Below, one piece after another: positions 44,020 through 52,663 of a stretch of DNA of 64,000 nt (positions are counted from its first letter, which is position 1; each line of letters starts with the position of its first letter). Both the position numbers and the translations under genes were made by a program. Under the pieces are notes generated by a model. The model did not search any database, was not told where the DNA came from, and was given only the letters and a program-made list of their open reading frames with translations. The stretch spans positions 682,001-746,000 of the forward strand of contig NZ_CP017147.1 in assembly GCF_001741865.1 (NCBI RefSeq). Direction: 5' to 3'. This stretch comes from Bosea vaviloviae. GTDB lineage: Bacteria > Pseudomonadota > Alphaproteobacteria > Rhizobiales > Beijerinckiaceae.

Positions 44020-45131
44020 GCCCTCTCCTGGGTTGTGGCGCCGCTACCGGGAGCCGCCGGGCGCGGGCGCCAGCGGCGTGCCATCTCCTCGCCCTTGCGG
44101 ATCTGCGCCGGCGTCAGCTTCGGCTTCAGCCCGTCGAGGGCGCTGCGCGCATCCGCACCGTTCTGCGCGGCAGCCAATGTCAGCCACATCAATGCCTGCA
44201 CCGGATCGGCCGCGACGCGGGTGCCGTCCCGGTAGAAGGCGCCGAGATTGGTCTGGCCGTCGACATTGCCGCGCTCGGCGGAGAGACGGAACAGCCGCAG
44301 CGCCTCGCCGAGATTCTGCGCCACCACGGTTCCGCGCATATGCATGACGCCGAGCGCATTGAGCGAATAGGCGAAATCCTGGTCGGCCGCCTTGCGGAAC
44401 CAGCCGAGCGCGGCGGCATCGTCGCGGGCAACGCCTTCGCCGCGCGCATAGCGCAGGCCGAGATTATACTGCGCTGCCGGGTCTCCGGCCTCGGCCGCCT
44501 CGCGATAGAGCGCGACCGCGACGGAAAGATCGATGGGCAGGCCGAGCCCGCGCTGATAGGCGAGCGCCAGCGAGGTCTTGGCCGGGGCGCAGCCGGCAGC
44601 CGCCGCCTTGCGCAGCCAGTCGACGGCCTGAGCCGGATCGCGCGCGACGCCGCGACCGTTCTGGAGCAGTTCGGCGAGCCCGCGCTCGGCGTTGACATGG
44701 CCTTGCTCGGCCGCCTGGCGCAGCAGCCCGGCGGCACGACGCTCGGTCTCAACATCACCGGGACGCGCCTTCAGCAGGGCAGCCGCCAGATTGTATTGTG
44801 CGACGGCATAGCCCGCCGCCGCGGCCCGCTCGTAAAGCGCGAGCGCCTGGCTGGCGTCAGTGCGAACGCCGTCGCCGCGTTCATAGGCGGCGGCGAGATT
44901 ATTGACCGAAGGCCAGTGATCGAGCGCCGCGGCGCGGCGGTAATAGGCCAGCGCCTTCTGCTGGTCGTGGCGCACATCCAGGCCGTGCTGATAGGCTTTT
45001 CCGAGCGCGAACAAGGCCGCCGCATCGCCGCCATCAGCGCGGCGCTGCAACTCTGCGAGATCGGGAGCGGCGCTCGCCGGCGCAGCGAGCGCGAGCGAAA
45101 CCGCAAGGCATAGCCAGGCCAGGCGCAGCAT
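44004..45131 (-). CDS. Exported Sel1-like repeat protein
   Basis: A 375-residue protein with a Sec signal (LAWLCLAVSLALAAPASAA). About eight Sel1 repeats of around 36 residues follow (for example AAQYNLGLRYARGEGVARDDAAALGWFRKAA). The ATG at 45131 is chosen for the signal peptide; the open frame to 45527 is only the mirror of homospermidine synthase. It overlaps the TPR gene downstream. Such pairs often scaffold envelope complexes; the partners are unknown. Confidence 0.85.
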   Translation of the reverse strand: MLRLAWLCLAVSLALAAPASAAPDLAELQRRADGGDAAALFALGKAYQHGLDVRHDQQKALAYYRRAAALDHWPSVNNLAAAYERGDGVRTDASQALALYERAAAAGYAVAQYNLAAALLKARPGDVETERRAAGLLRQAAEQGHVNAERGLAELLQNGRGVARDPAQAVDWLRKAAAAGCAPAKTSLALAYQRGLGLPIDLSVAVALYREAAEAGDPAAQYNLGLRYARGEGVARDDAAALGWFRKAADQDFAYSLNALGVMHMRGTVVAQNLGEALRLFRLSAERGNVDGQTNLGAFYRDGTRVAADPVQALMWLTLAAAQNGADARSALDGLKPKLTPAQIRKGEEMARRWRPRPAAPGSGATTQERACENE

Positions 45132-45172
45132 GATTCCCAAGCAAGCGGCGAAAGACGGCGATTTTGGGGAGA

Positions 45173-45207
45173 GGGTCGGCCGCGTCTCCAGCGAGCGCGG
45201 CCGACCC
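45173..45207 (-). terminator. GC-rich hairpin after homospermidine synthase
   Basis: GGGTCGGCCGCG (45173-45184) and CGCGGCCGACCC (45196-45207) form a perfect 12-bp stem just after the hss stop on the minus strand. There is no clear T-run, so termination may be partial or factor-dependent. Confidence 0.55.
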
Positions 45208-45220
45208 ATGATAGCGCGTC

Positions 45221-46657
45221 TCACCGCACCAGGATGTTCCGGAACTGCCAGGGATCGCTCTCGTCGATGTCCTCGGGGAAGAAGCCCGGGCGGCCGTCGA
45301 GCGGCGTCCAGTCGGTATAGGCGCCGGTGACCGGACCGAGATAGGGCAACTGCACTTCGAGGCAGCGGCGGAAATCCATCTCGTCGGCCTCGACGATGCC
45401 GGCCTTCGGATTCTCCAGCGCCCAGACCATGCCGGCGAGCACGGCCGAGGTCACCTGCATGCCGGTGGCGTTCTGGTAGGGCGCGATCCGGCGCGTCTCC
45501 TCGACGGAAAGCTGCGAGCCATACCAATAGGCGCCCTTCGCATGGCCGTAGAGCAGCACGCCGAGCTCGTCGATGCCGTCGACGATCTCGTCCTCCTCGA
45601 GGATGTGCTGCTCCTCCTGCACCTGGCCGGCATTGCCGAACATCTCGTGCAGCGAGAGCACGGCGTCATTGGCCGGGTGATAGGCGTAATGGCAGGTCGG
45701 CCGGTAGACGGCTTGGCCCTTCTCGTCGCGCACGGTGAAATAGTCGGCGATCGAGATCGACTCGTTATGGGTCACCAGGAAGCCGTATTGCGGCCCCGGC
45801 GTCGGGCACCACGACCGGACGCGGGTGTTGGCGCCGGGCTGGAGCAGATAGATCGCGGCCTTGCAGCCGGCCTCGTGCTCGCGGCCGTTCTCCGGCATCC
45901 AGGTCTCATGCGTACCCCAGCCGAGCTCGGCCGGCTGCATGCCCTCGGAGACGAAGCCCTCGACCGACCAGGTGTTGACGAAGACGCCACGGGGCTTGGG
46001 GTGCTTGGCGCGCTGCGTGTCGCGCTCGGCGATATGGATGCCCTTGACGCCGACCTGCTGGGCGAGCTTGCCCCACTCCTCGCGCGTCGTCGGCTCAGCC
46101 ACCTGCAAGCCGAGATCGGCGGCGATGTTGAGCAGGCCCTGCTTGACGAACCAGGACACCATGCCGGGATTGGCCCCGCAGCAGGAGACCGCCGTGGTCG
46201 TGCCGGCCGGGCGGGCATGCTTGGCGCCGATCGTCGCCTCGCGCAGCGCATAGTTGGAGCGCTCGGCCGCGCCCTTGCTGTGGTCGAAATAGAAGCCGAG
46301 CCAGGGCTCGTTGACGGTGTCGATATAGAGGGCGCCGAGATCGGAGCAGAACTGCATGATGTCGAGCGAGCCGGTATCGACCGACAGGTTGACGCAGAAG
46401 CCCTGGCCGCCGCCGGTCGTGAGCAGCGGCTCCAGCAGCGTCTTGTAGTTCTCCTGCGTCACCGCCTCCTGAATGAAGCGGATGCCACGCTCGTCGAGCA
46501 GGTCACGATCGGCATCGTCGGGCGCGATCACCACGAAGCGCGACCGGTCGTACTCGAAATGCCGTTCGATCAGCGGCAGCGTGCCGCGGCCGATGGAGCC
46601 GAAGCCGATCATCACGATCGGGCCGGTGATCTTTCCGTGTACAGGCCAGTTGCTCAT
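45221..46657 (-). CDS. hss: Homospermidine synthase
   Basis: Makes sym-homospermidine from putrescine using NAD as a catalytic hydride carrier; the major polyamine enzyme of many alphaproteobacteria. The 478 residues have the NAD fold at IVMIGFGSIGRGTLPLIERHF, VNEPWLGFYFDHS, SCCGANPGMVSWFVKQGL and HEMFGNAGQVQEEQHILEEDE. The ATG at 46657 follows GAAGGAGACAACC; the open frame to 46927 is not part of the protein. It belongs with the saccharopine-dehydrogenase-like superfamily. It appears to be monocistronic. Confidence 0.95.
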   Translation of the reverse strand: MSNWPVHGKITGPIVMIGFGSIGRGTLPLIERHFEYDRSRFVVIAPDDADRDLLDERGIRFIQEAVTQENYKTLLEPLLTTGGGQGFCVNLSVDTGSLDIMQFCSDLGALYIDTVNEPWLGFYFDHSKGAAERSNYALREATIGAKHARPAGTTTAVSCCGANPGMVSWFVKQGLLNIAADLGLQVAEPTTREEWGKLAQQVGVKGIHIAERDTQRAKHPKPRGVFVNTWSVEGFVSEGMQPAELGWGTHETWMPENGREHEAGCKAAIYLLQPGANTRVRSWCPTPGPQYGFLVTHNESISIADYFTVRDEKGQAVYRPTCHYAYHPANDAVLSLHEMFGNAGQVQEEQHILEEDEIVDGIDELGVLLYGHAKGAYWYGSQLSVEETRRIAPYQNATGMQVTSAVLAGMVWALENPKAGIVEADEMDFRRCLEVQLPYLGPVTGAYTDWTPLDGRPGFFPEDIDESDPWQFRNILVR

Positions 46658-46772
46658 TCTCGGGTTGTCTCCTTCGCGATTGCGCGTCGTTGGTGGAAAT
46701 GGCCTTGCATGGCCATCGCCGGCTCGTAGGGGGGAAGCGCTCCCTGAGTCAAATCCTGACCGGCCGGTTTTG

Positions 46773-47600
46773 CTAATGGGCTCCGGGATAATCGGCATCG
46801 AGCACGAAGGGATACGGCCCCGCGAAACGCTCGACATAAGCGGTGTGACTGACGAAACCCGCGCCCTCGCGCCAGCTATGCAGCAGATAGGCCGCCGGCT
46901 CCATATGGAAGGTCGCCGCACCGTCATCGCTCAGATCGAGCGTGACCTGATGCGTCACGCTGGGCGCGATCTGCGCGATGGTGCCGGCGAAGCGCGTCAC
47001 GATCGGCCGGTGGTGATGGCCGCAGACGATGCGCTCGACATTGGGATGGCGCGCAACGATGGCGGCGAAATCCGCCGCGCCTTCCAGGAGGCGGATCGCA
47101 TCCATATGCGCGATGCCGCAATCGAAGGGCGGGTGGTGCATGAAGATCGCCACCGGCTTGCCCTGCGCCTCGGCCAGGGCCTGTTCGAGCACGGCAAGCC
47201 GCGCCGAGCAGAGCCCGCCAAAGCTCTGCCCCGGCACCAGCGTGTCCAAGCCGATCAGGCGCATCGGCCCAAGATCGGCAACGAACTGGATGAAGCCGCC
47301 ATCACGCAGGGTATGCGGATCGAGCTTCAGCCCGGCGAGCAGCGTCTCGCGGCGGTCGTGATTGCCCGGCAATAGCAGAACCGGCATATCGAGCCGGCTC
47401 AGCAAGCTCTGCAGCAACTCATACTCCTCGGCCAGCCCGCAATCCGTCAGGTCCCCGGTGATGACGAGGACGTCGGGCCGCGGCCGCAGGCTTGCGACCG
47501 CATCGAGCGCGCGCTCGGTCAACGCATTGGTCTCCGAGACGCGATAGGCCGGCTTGCCGCGCGGGCGGATATGCAGGTCGGTGATATGGGCGATGAGCAT
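46773..47600 (-). CDS. Class III phosphodiesterase / metallophosphoesterase (CpdA-like)
   Basis: Binuclear-metal phosphoesterase of 275 residues. The metal-binding blocks are in order: DLHI (AHITDLHIR), GDLTD (VITGDLTDCG), GNHD (LLPGNHDRRE), the HH of IFMHHPPFD, and GHHH (IVCGHHHRP). Members hydrolyse cAMP, glycerophosphodiesters or other diesters. Its place after a Ugp-type importer suggests it could act on an imported phosphodiester. The ATG at 47600 is the family start. It is separated from the binding-protein gene by a repeat, so expression may be partly independent. Confidence 0.88.
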   Translation of the reverse strand: MLIAHITDLHIRPRGKPAYRVSETNALTERALDAVASLRPRPDVLVITGDLTDCGLAEEYELLQSLLSRLDMPVLLLPGNHDRRETLLAGLKLDPHTLRDGGFIQFVADLGPMRLIGLDTLVPGQSFGGLCSARLAVLEQALAEAQGKPVAIFMHHPPFDCGIAHMDAIRLLEGAADFAAIVARHPNVERIVCGHHHRPIVTRFAGTIAQIAPSVTHQVTLDLSDDGAATFHMEPAAYLLHSWREGAGFVSHTAYVERFAGPYPFVLDADYPGAH

Positions 47601-47626
47601 GGCTGGTCTCTGAGATGGCAGCTGCG

Positions 47627-47721
47627 CCGTCATGGTCGGGCTTGTCCCGACCATCCACGTCTTCGTCTGCCGAGGCTGGTGTTCAAGACGTGGATGCTCG
47701 CCACAAGGGCGAGCATGACGG
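47627..47721. repeat. Multi-hairpin intergenic element
   Basis: The outer arms CCGTCATG and CATGACGG enclose two local hairpins (ATGGTCGGG-CTTGT-CCCGACCAT and ATGCTCGCC-ACAA-GGGCGAGCAT) and a long-range pair (ATCCACGTCTT with AAGACGTGGAT). Three nested or adjacent stems in 95 bp point to a repeat or processed RNA structure. No other copy was found in the window. Confidence 0.75.
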
Positions 47722-47742
47722 TTGTGCGCGGGAAGGCCGACG

Positions 47743-49101
47743 TCAGTTCGTCGGCAGCTTCAGCGCGGTCTGTTCGACATAGGGCCGCATGACCTCGTCG
47801 GCGGTCTTCTGCGCCGCGACCAGCGCCTCCTTCGGCGACTTCTTGCCGGAGAGCACGGCCTGCAATTCGTCCTCGATCGCCTTGCGGACGGGGACGGTCT
47901 TGTAGGTCGCGAACCACGGCTTGGCGAAGGCGAGCTGCTTCACCGCGATGCCGGCGTCCGGGTTCTTGGCCAGGAACTCCTTCATCTCGGGCAGGTCGTA
48001 GGCGGCCATGTTCGGCGCGAAGTAACCGGTGGCGCGGCTCCACCAGCCGGACTTCTCGGGCGCCGTCATCCAGTTGATCAGCGTCCAGGCGGCCTCGCGG
48101 CGCGCCCCCTCGACGCCCGTCGGGATGACGAGCGAGGCACCGCCGATCGGAACCTCGTTCTTCACGTTCTTGGGCACGAAGGCGACCTTGTAGGGGAATT
48201 TCGCATTGCCGCGGATATGGGTCAGCGAACCGGTCGAGAGCAGCACCATCGAGGACTGGCCCGAGAGGAAGGCGCTGGAGACGGCGCCGCCCGCCTGCAC
48301 GCCGGTGGGGTGGACCTTGGCCTTGGCGACGAGGTCGGACCAGAAGGTCAGAGCGCCGAGCATGGACGGGGTATCGTAATAGACCTCGCCGCCGTAATCG
48401 ACATTGAACCACTGCCCGCCATTCGACTGGGTCAGCGCCTGCAGGATCCAGCCGCCATAATCATAGTTGGAAGGCATCGTGATGCCCCAGCGGGTGACGC
48501 GGTCGCCCTCGCGCTTGGTCAGCTTCTTGGCGGCGGCGGCGAGCTCTTCCCAGTTGGTCGGCAGCTTGTCGGGGTCGAGGCCGGCTTCCTTGAAGTGGTC
48601 GGCATTGATGTAGAGCAGCGGCGTCGAATTGTGGAAGGGCACGCCATAGACCGAGCGATCGAGCACGGCGTTGCCGTAGAGCGCCGGGAAGAACTGGCCC
48701 ATGAACTGGTCGTTGGTCTTGCCGGCGGCCTTGATCAACCCGTCGAGCGGCTGGATCTCGCCCTCGATCTTGAGGTCGAGCAGGAAGTTCGCCGACATGA
48801 TCGCCGCCGCCGGCGGCTTGCCGGCCTTCATCGCGGCGCGGGTCTTGATCAGCGTCTCGTCATAGCTGCCGGTATAGACCGGCGTCGCCTTGATCGCGGG
48901 ATGCGTCTCGTTGAACTCCTTGATCATCGCAGCCATGTCGCGGGCGAGCTGCCCGTCGACCGGGACCGGGAAGAACAGTTCGATCTCGGTGGGAGCCTGC
49001 GCCAAGGCCGGCGCAAAGGCCGGAGAAAGCGCGAAGCTCGCGGCGAAGGCCGCGCCTGCGAGGACGGAACGACGCGTGGTCGTCATGCGAGTGGTCGTCA
49101 T
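47743..49101 (-). CDS. Ugp-type ABC transporter substrate-binding protein
   Basis: Periplasmic extracellular family 1 binding protein of 452 residues. A Tat leader (TTTRRSVLAGAAFAASFALS) is cleaved probably after ALAQA. Features are IELFFPVPVDGQLARDMAAMIKEFNE, VYGVPFHNSTPLLYINADHF, and WTLINWMTAPEKSGWWSRATGYFAP, which resemble glycerol-3-phosphate binding proteins (UgpB). ATGs at 49101 and 49083 are both possible. Two permease genes precede it; no UgpC-like ATPase follows. The ligand is uncertain, as this family also binds oligosaccharides. Confidence 0.87.
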   Translation of the reverse strand: MTTTRMTTTRRSVLAGAAFAASFALSPAFAPALAQAPTEIELFFPVPVDGQLARDMAAMIKEFNETHPAIKATPVYTGSYDETLIKTRAAMKAGKPPAAAIMSANFLLDLKIEGEIQPLDGLIKAAGKTNDQFMGQFFPALYGNAVLDRSVYGVPFHNSTPLLYINADHFKEAGLDPDKLPTNWEELAAAAKKLTKREGDRVTRWGITMPSNYDYGGWILQALTQSNGGQWFNVDYGGEVYYDTPSMLGALTFWSDLVAKAKVHPTGVQAGGAVSSAFLSGQSSMVLLSTGSLTHIRGNAKFPYKVAFVPKNVKNEVPIGGASLVIPTGVEGARREAAWTLINWMTAPEKSGWWSRATGYFAPNMAAYDLPEMKEFLAKNPDAGIAVKQLAFAKPWFATYKTVPVRKAIEDELQAVLSGKKSPKEALVAAQKTADEVMRPYVEQTALKLPTN

Positions 49102-49113
49102 GGTGGCTACCTC

Positions 49114-49947
49114 TTACTTGATGCCGGATGAGACGAAGGAATTGACGAAGGCGCGCTGGAACAGCGCAAACGCGATCAGGAGCGGCGCGCTGACCAGGAG
49201 CGTGCCGGCCGCGATGACGCCCCAGGCCTGCGCGCCCTCGGCGCCGCGCGTGAAGCTCGCGAGCCCGACGGTGAGCGGGCGCAGATCGGGCGAATTGATC
49301 ACCATCAACGGCCAGAGGAACTCGTTCCAATGCGCGGTGACGGAGACGATCGAGAAGGCGATCAGCGAAGGCTTCGCCAGGGGCAGGTAGATGAAGCCGA
49401 TGCGCTGCCAGACATTGGCGCCGTCGATCAGCGCCGCATCCTCGAGCTCGCGCGGGATCACCTTGAACGCCTGGCGCATCAGGAAGGTGCCGAAGGCCGA
49501 GGCGAAATAGGGCGCCATCACGCCGAGCAGGCTGTCATAGAGCCCGAGCTTGGCGACCATTACCAGATTGGGCACCATCAGCACGACCGGCGCGAGCATG
49601 AGCTGGAGCAGGAAGAGATAAAAGCAGATCGTGCGGCCGGGAAACTCGATCCGCGCGAAGACATAGCCGGCTAATGTCACCGTGACGAGCTGAACGGCGA
49701 GGATGCCGAAGCTGATGATCATGGTGTTCAGCGTGTAGCGCGGGAAATCGGCCGAGCCCCAGGCCTCGGCGAAATTGGCCAGCGTCGGAATGTAGCGCGG
49801 CACCAGCGAGGCCATGCCGGCGCCGACGCTCTCGGGGTTGAAGGCCGCGACCAGCATCCAGATGAAAGGCACCATCCAGAGCGCCGCGATGGCGAGCGTG
49901 GCGCCATAGCCGAGCCTGGGCGAGATCTCGCGATTGGCGACGCTCAT
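49114..49947 (-). CDS. Carbohydrate ABC transporter permease (UgpE/MalG-like)
   Basis: Inner-membrane permease of 277 residues with about six hydrophobic segments. The EAA-type loop is ELEDAALIDGANVWQRIGFIYLP. AHWNEFLWPLMVINSPDLRPLTVGL is the typical UgpE/MalG C-terminal segment. The ATGA overlap with the upstream permease (49944-49947) shows coupling. Confidence 0.9.
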   Translation of the reverse strand: MSVANREISPRLGYGATLAIAALWMVPFIWMLVAAFNPESVGAGMASLVPRYIPTLANFAEAWGSADFPRYTLNTMIISFGILAVQLVTVTLAGYVFARIEFPGRTICFYLFLLQLMLAPVVLMVPNLVMVAKLGLYDSLLGVMAPYFASAFGTFLMRQAFKVIPRELEDAALIDGANVWQRIGFIYLPLAKPSLIAFSIVSVTAHWNEFLWPLMVINSPDLRPLTVGLASFTRGAEGAQAWGVIAAGTLLVSAPLLIAFALFQRAFVNSFVSSGIK

Positions 49948-50879
49948 GCCTCGCGCTCCCCGAAGGAGCGTTCGAGCGTGCGCAGCGAGGAGGCGGTGAT
50001 GGCAAGCAGCAGCGCCAGCATCACCAGCGTGCCCGCCGCGGCGCGACCCGCATCATAGCTCTCGACCGCCTGCTGATAGACATAGAACAGCAGGAGATTG
50101 GTCGAATCCGACGGCCCGCCCTTGGTCAGCACGAAGACGTGGTCGACCTGCGTCACCACATTGAGCAGGCCGATGACCAGCACGAAGCCGATCGTCGGCT
50201 TGAGATAGGGCAGCGTGATGTAGCGCAGGCGCTGCCAGGGGCCGGCGCCGTCGAGGATCGCCGCCTCATAGGCGTCCGCCGGCACGGCCTGCAGGCCCGC
50301 CAGGAAGAACAGCATGTAGTAGCCGGCGTTCTTCCAGATCGTCAGGCCCATGATCGAGTAGAGCGCGACATCGGGATCGCCGAGCCAGTTCGGCCCGCTC
50401 AGAGCAAGCTTGGCGAGGTGATAATCGAGCAGCCCGACATTGGGCAGGAACAGGAACAGGAAGATCGAGGCCGCAGCGACCAGCGGGATCAGGACCGGCA
50501 GGAAGAACAGCGCTCGGACAAGCGTATTGACCCGGTTCGACTTGGCCAGCGCCATGGCGAAGCCGAGCGCCAGGACGAGACTGGGGACCACCGTGCCGAA
50601 GGCGTAGACCAGATTGTTGGCGAGCGCCTTGCGGAAGGCCGAATCGGCAAACAGCTTGAGGAAGTTGTCGAGCCCGACATAGACCTGCGGTCCACCGATC
50701 TTTCGCTGGTTGTGCAGCGCCTGCCAGGCGACCTCGAGCACCGGCCAATAGGTGAACAGCGCCAGGAACAGGAGCGAGGGCGCCAGCATCGCGAAGGCGA
50801 GCATGGTCGTGCGCCGCGGCCGCCATTTCGCGACCCGCCACTCCCTCGCCATTCCCGTCACCAGTACCGCGTCCGCCAT
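49944..50879 (-). CDS. Carbohydrate ABC transporter permease (UgpA/MalF-like)
   Basis: Inner-membrane permease of 311 residues. The first membrane segment (MLAFAMLAPSLLFLALFTYWPV) is followed by YVGLDNFLKLF and the EAA loop DAYEAAILDGAGPWQRLRYITLP. Tandem ATGs occur at 50882 and 50879; the AAAGGTGGG site fits 50879. The open frame to 50993 has no conserved residues. It lies about 140 bp downstream of the gluconolactonase-isochorismatase fusion gene on the same strand. Confidence 0.9.
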   Translation of the reverse strand: MADAVLVTGMAREWRVAKWRPRRTTMLAFAMLAPSLLFLALFTYWPVLEVAWQALHNQRKIGGPQVYVGLDNFLKLFADSAFRKALANNLVYAFGTVVPSLVLALGFAMALAKSNRVNTLVRALFFLPVLIPLVAAASIFLFLFLPNVGLLDYHLAKLALSGPNWLGDPDVALYSIMGLTIWKNAGYYMLFFLAGLQAVPADAYEAAILDGAGPWQRLRYITLPYLKPTIGFVLVIGLLNVVTQVDHVFVLTKGGPSDSTNLLLFYVYQQAVESYDAGRAAAGTLVMLALLLAITASSLRTLERSFGEREA

Positions 50880-51021
50880 CATCCCACCTTTGGCGGGGGT
50901 CATGGCGGCGATGGGCGACGGACAGGTGACGACGCCATGACAGTGGCGTGACATATGCGCATGGTCCCGAAGACGCCTCTCTCGGCACGTCAAGCGGGTT
51001 AGTGCGACATCGTGATGGACA

Positions 51022-52650
51022 TCACCCGCGGGTGGCGTCGATCACCGCTTCGACGTCGGTCACCACTGCTACATTCTGCAGTGCGTAGTTGACCGAAGCC
51101 GTGTGCCATTCGGCGTTCATCGTCGAGCACGCGTCTTCGGGAACGATCATGAAGTAGCCCTTGTCGGCGCCCGTCCGCGCCGTATGCTCGATCGACATAT
51201 TGGTCCAGGCGCCAGCGACGATTACGATGTCGCGGCCGAGGGCCTTGAGCACGGTTTCCAGCCGCGTGCCCTCCCAGGCGCTCATGCGCTGCTTCTCGAC
51301 GACATGGTCGCCGGCTTGAGGCTCCAGCCCCGGCACGGGCGCTGCACCCCAGGTTCCGCGCACCAGCGCATTGGCGTCGGCCAGCCCCTCGAAGAGCGGT
51401 GCGTTCATGGTAACGCCCGGTGCGCCGGGCTCGACGATGAACCAGACATGGATCACCGGTATGCCGCGCGCGCGCGCCGCCTGTGCCAGCCGCGCCGCGT
51501 TGGCGATCGCGTTCTGCTGCCGGCAGTGCTCCGGCGAGCCCGAAACCGCGAAGGCCCCGCCCTCCATGACGACGTCGTTTTGCATATCCTGGACGATCAG
51601 CGCGCAGCGCGAAGGATCGAGGCCGTACCCGGCAGCGGCCTTCTTGACCCCGCTTGTCGCGACGGTCGCCGCAGGGATGACGCCTGACATCGGTTCCTGC
51701 GCGCGCCCGCCCCCACCGCCGCGACCGCCTGGGCTGCCGCCGGCCTTCATGAACGGCTCGATGCGCGGGCCGACCTTGGTCTCGACGGCATAGAGCGAAT
51801 GCGTCGATGTCAGGAACAGCGTGCGCCAGTCCTGCCCACCCCAGGCGAGGTTGCCGACCAGTTCCGGCACGCGCAGCTTGCCGATCAGCTCGCCCTTGAT
51901 CGTGTAGACCCAAACTCCGCCGGGCCCGGTGACCCAGAGATTGCCCTGCGCATCGCATTTCATGCCGTCGGGCACACCGGGCTCGCTGGACGAGACGATG
52001 CCGGAGGCGAAGATGCGGTCGGGACCGAGGCGCCCGTCCGCCAGGATGGGGAAGACGCGGATGTTGTGCTGCACCGTGTCGTTGACGAAGAGCCTGTCCT
52101 CCGTCGGGCAGAAGCACAGGCCGTTGGGCTGGTCGAAGAGATAGCGGTCGACAAGGAGTTGCGGCTCGCCGCCCCCCGGCGGAATGCGATAGACCCCCTG
52201 AAAGCCGAGTTGGCGTGGCCGCTCGACGCCGAAGACCGGCATGCGGCCATACCAAGGGTCGGAAAAATAGATCGACCCGTCCGATTTCACCACGACGTCG
52301 TTGGGGCTGTTGAGCTCTACGCTCTCGAAATGCGACGCCAGCACCTCGCGCCGCCCGTCCGACCGCTCGCGGATCAGGCTCGAGGTGGCGTGCTCGCAGA
52401 CGATCAGGTTCAACTCGGCATCATAGGTCATGCCGTTGCATTTGTTCGCCGGGCGCATGACCTCGCGCACGCCGCTCCGGTCCCAGCGCCGGCGCACATC
52501 GCCCGGCATGTCGGAGAACAGCAGGTGCTGCTCCTGCGGGTGCCAGACCGGGCCTTCGCAGAATTCGAAACCCGTGCCGAGCTGGCGAACCGGGCCCCAA
52601 AGATCGACGAGATCGGCGAATTGCGGCTGAACGGCGACATGCGTGGTCAT
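51022..52650 (-). CDS. SMP-30/gluconolactonase-isochorismatase-like fusion protein
   Basis: One 542-residue chain with two hydrolase domains. Residues about 15-310 form an SMP-30/gluconolactonase beta-propeller: FCEGPVWHPQEQHLLFSD, ELNSPNDVVVKSDGSIYFSDP, FDQPNGLCFCPTEDRLFVND and VPDGMKCDAQGNLWVTGPGG are its metal-site blades. A glycine-rich linker (GGSPGGRGGGGGRAQEP) leads to an isochorismatase-like domain: LIVQDMQNDVV (Asp), EKQRMSAW (Lys) and GAWTNMSIEHTARTGADKGY. In the last motif the usual catalytic Cys is Ser. The ATG at 52650 is the family start. It lies between the MBL lactonase and the importer genes. Confidence 0.88.
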   Translation of the reverse strand: MTTHVAVQPQFADLVDLWGPVRQLGTGFEFCEGPVWHPQEQHLLFSDMPGDVRRRWDRSGVREVMRPANKCNGMTYDAELNLIVCEHATSSLIRERSDGRREVLASHFESVELNSPNDVVVKSDGSIYFSDPWYGRMPVFGVERPRQLGFQGVYRIPPGGGEPQLLVDRYLFDQPNGLCFCPTEDRLFVNDTVQHNIRVFPILADGRLGPDRIFASGIVSSSEPGVPDGMKCDAQGNLWVTGPGGVWVYTIKGELIGKLRVPELVGNLAWGGQDWRTLFLTSTHSLYAVETKVGPRIEPFMKAGGSPGGRGGGGGRAQEPMSGVIPAATVATSGVKKAAAGYGLDPSRCALIVQDMQNDVVMEGGAFAVSGSPEHCRQQNAIANAARLAQAARARGIPVIHVWFIVEPGAPGVTMNAPLFEGLADANALVRGTWGAAPVPGLEPQAGDHVVEKQRMSAWEGTRLETVLKALGRDIVIVAGAWTNMSIEHTARTGADKGYFMIVPEDACSTMNAEWHTASVNYALQNVAVVTDVEAVIDATRG

Positions 52651-52663
52651 TGCCGGGGTCCGC

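Noticed and set aside
42364..44235. A 623-residue plus-strand frame opposite the TPR gene
   Set aside because: Its openness follows from the repetitive TPR codons. The minus strand has a signal peptide, TPR motifs and operon overlap.
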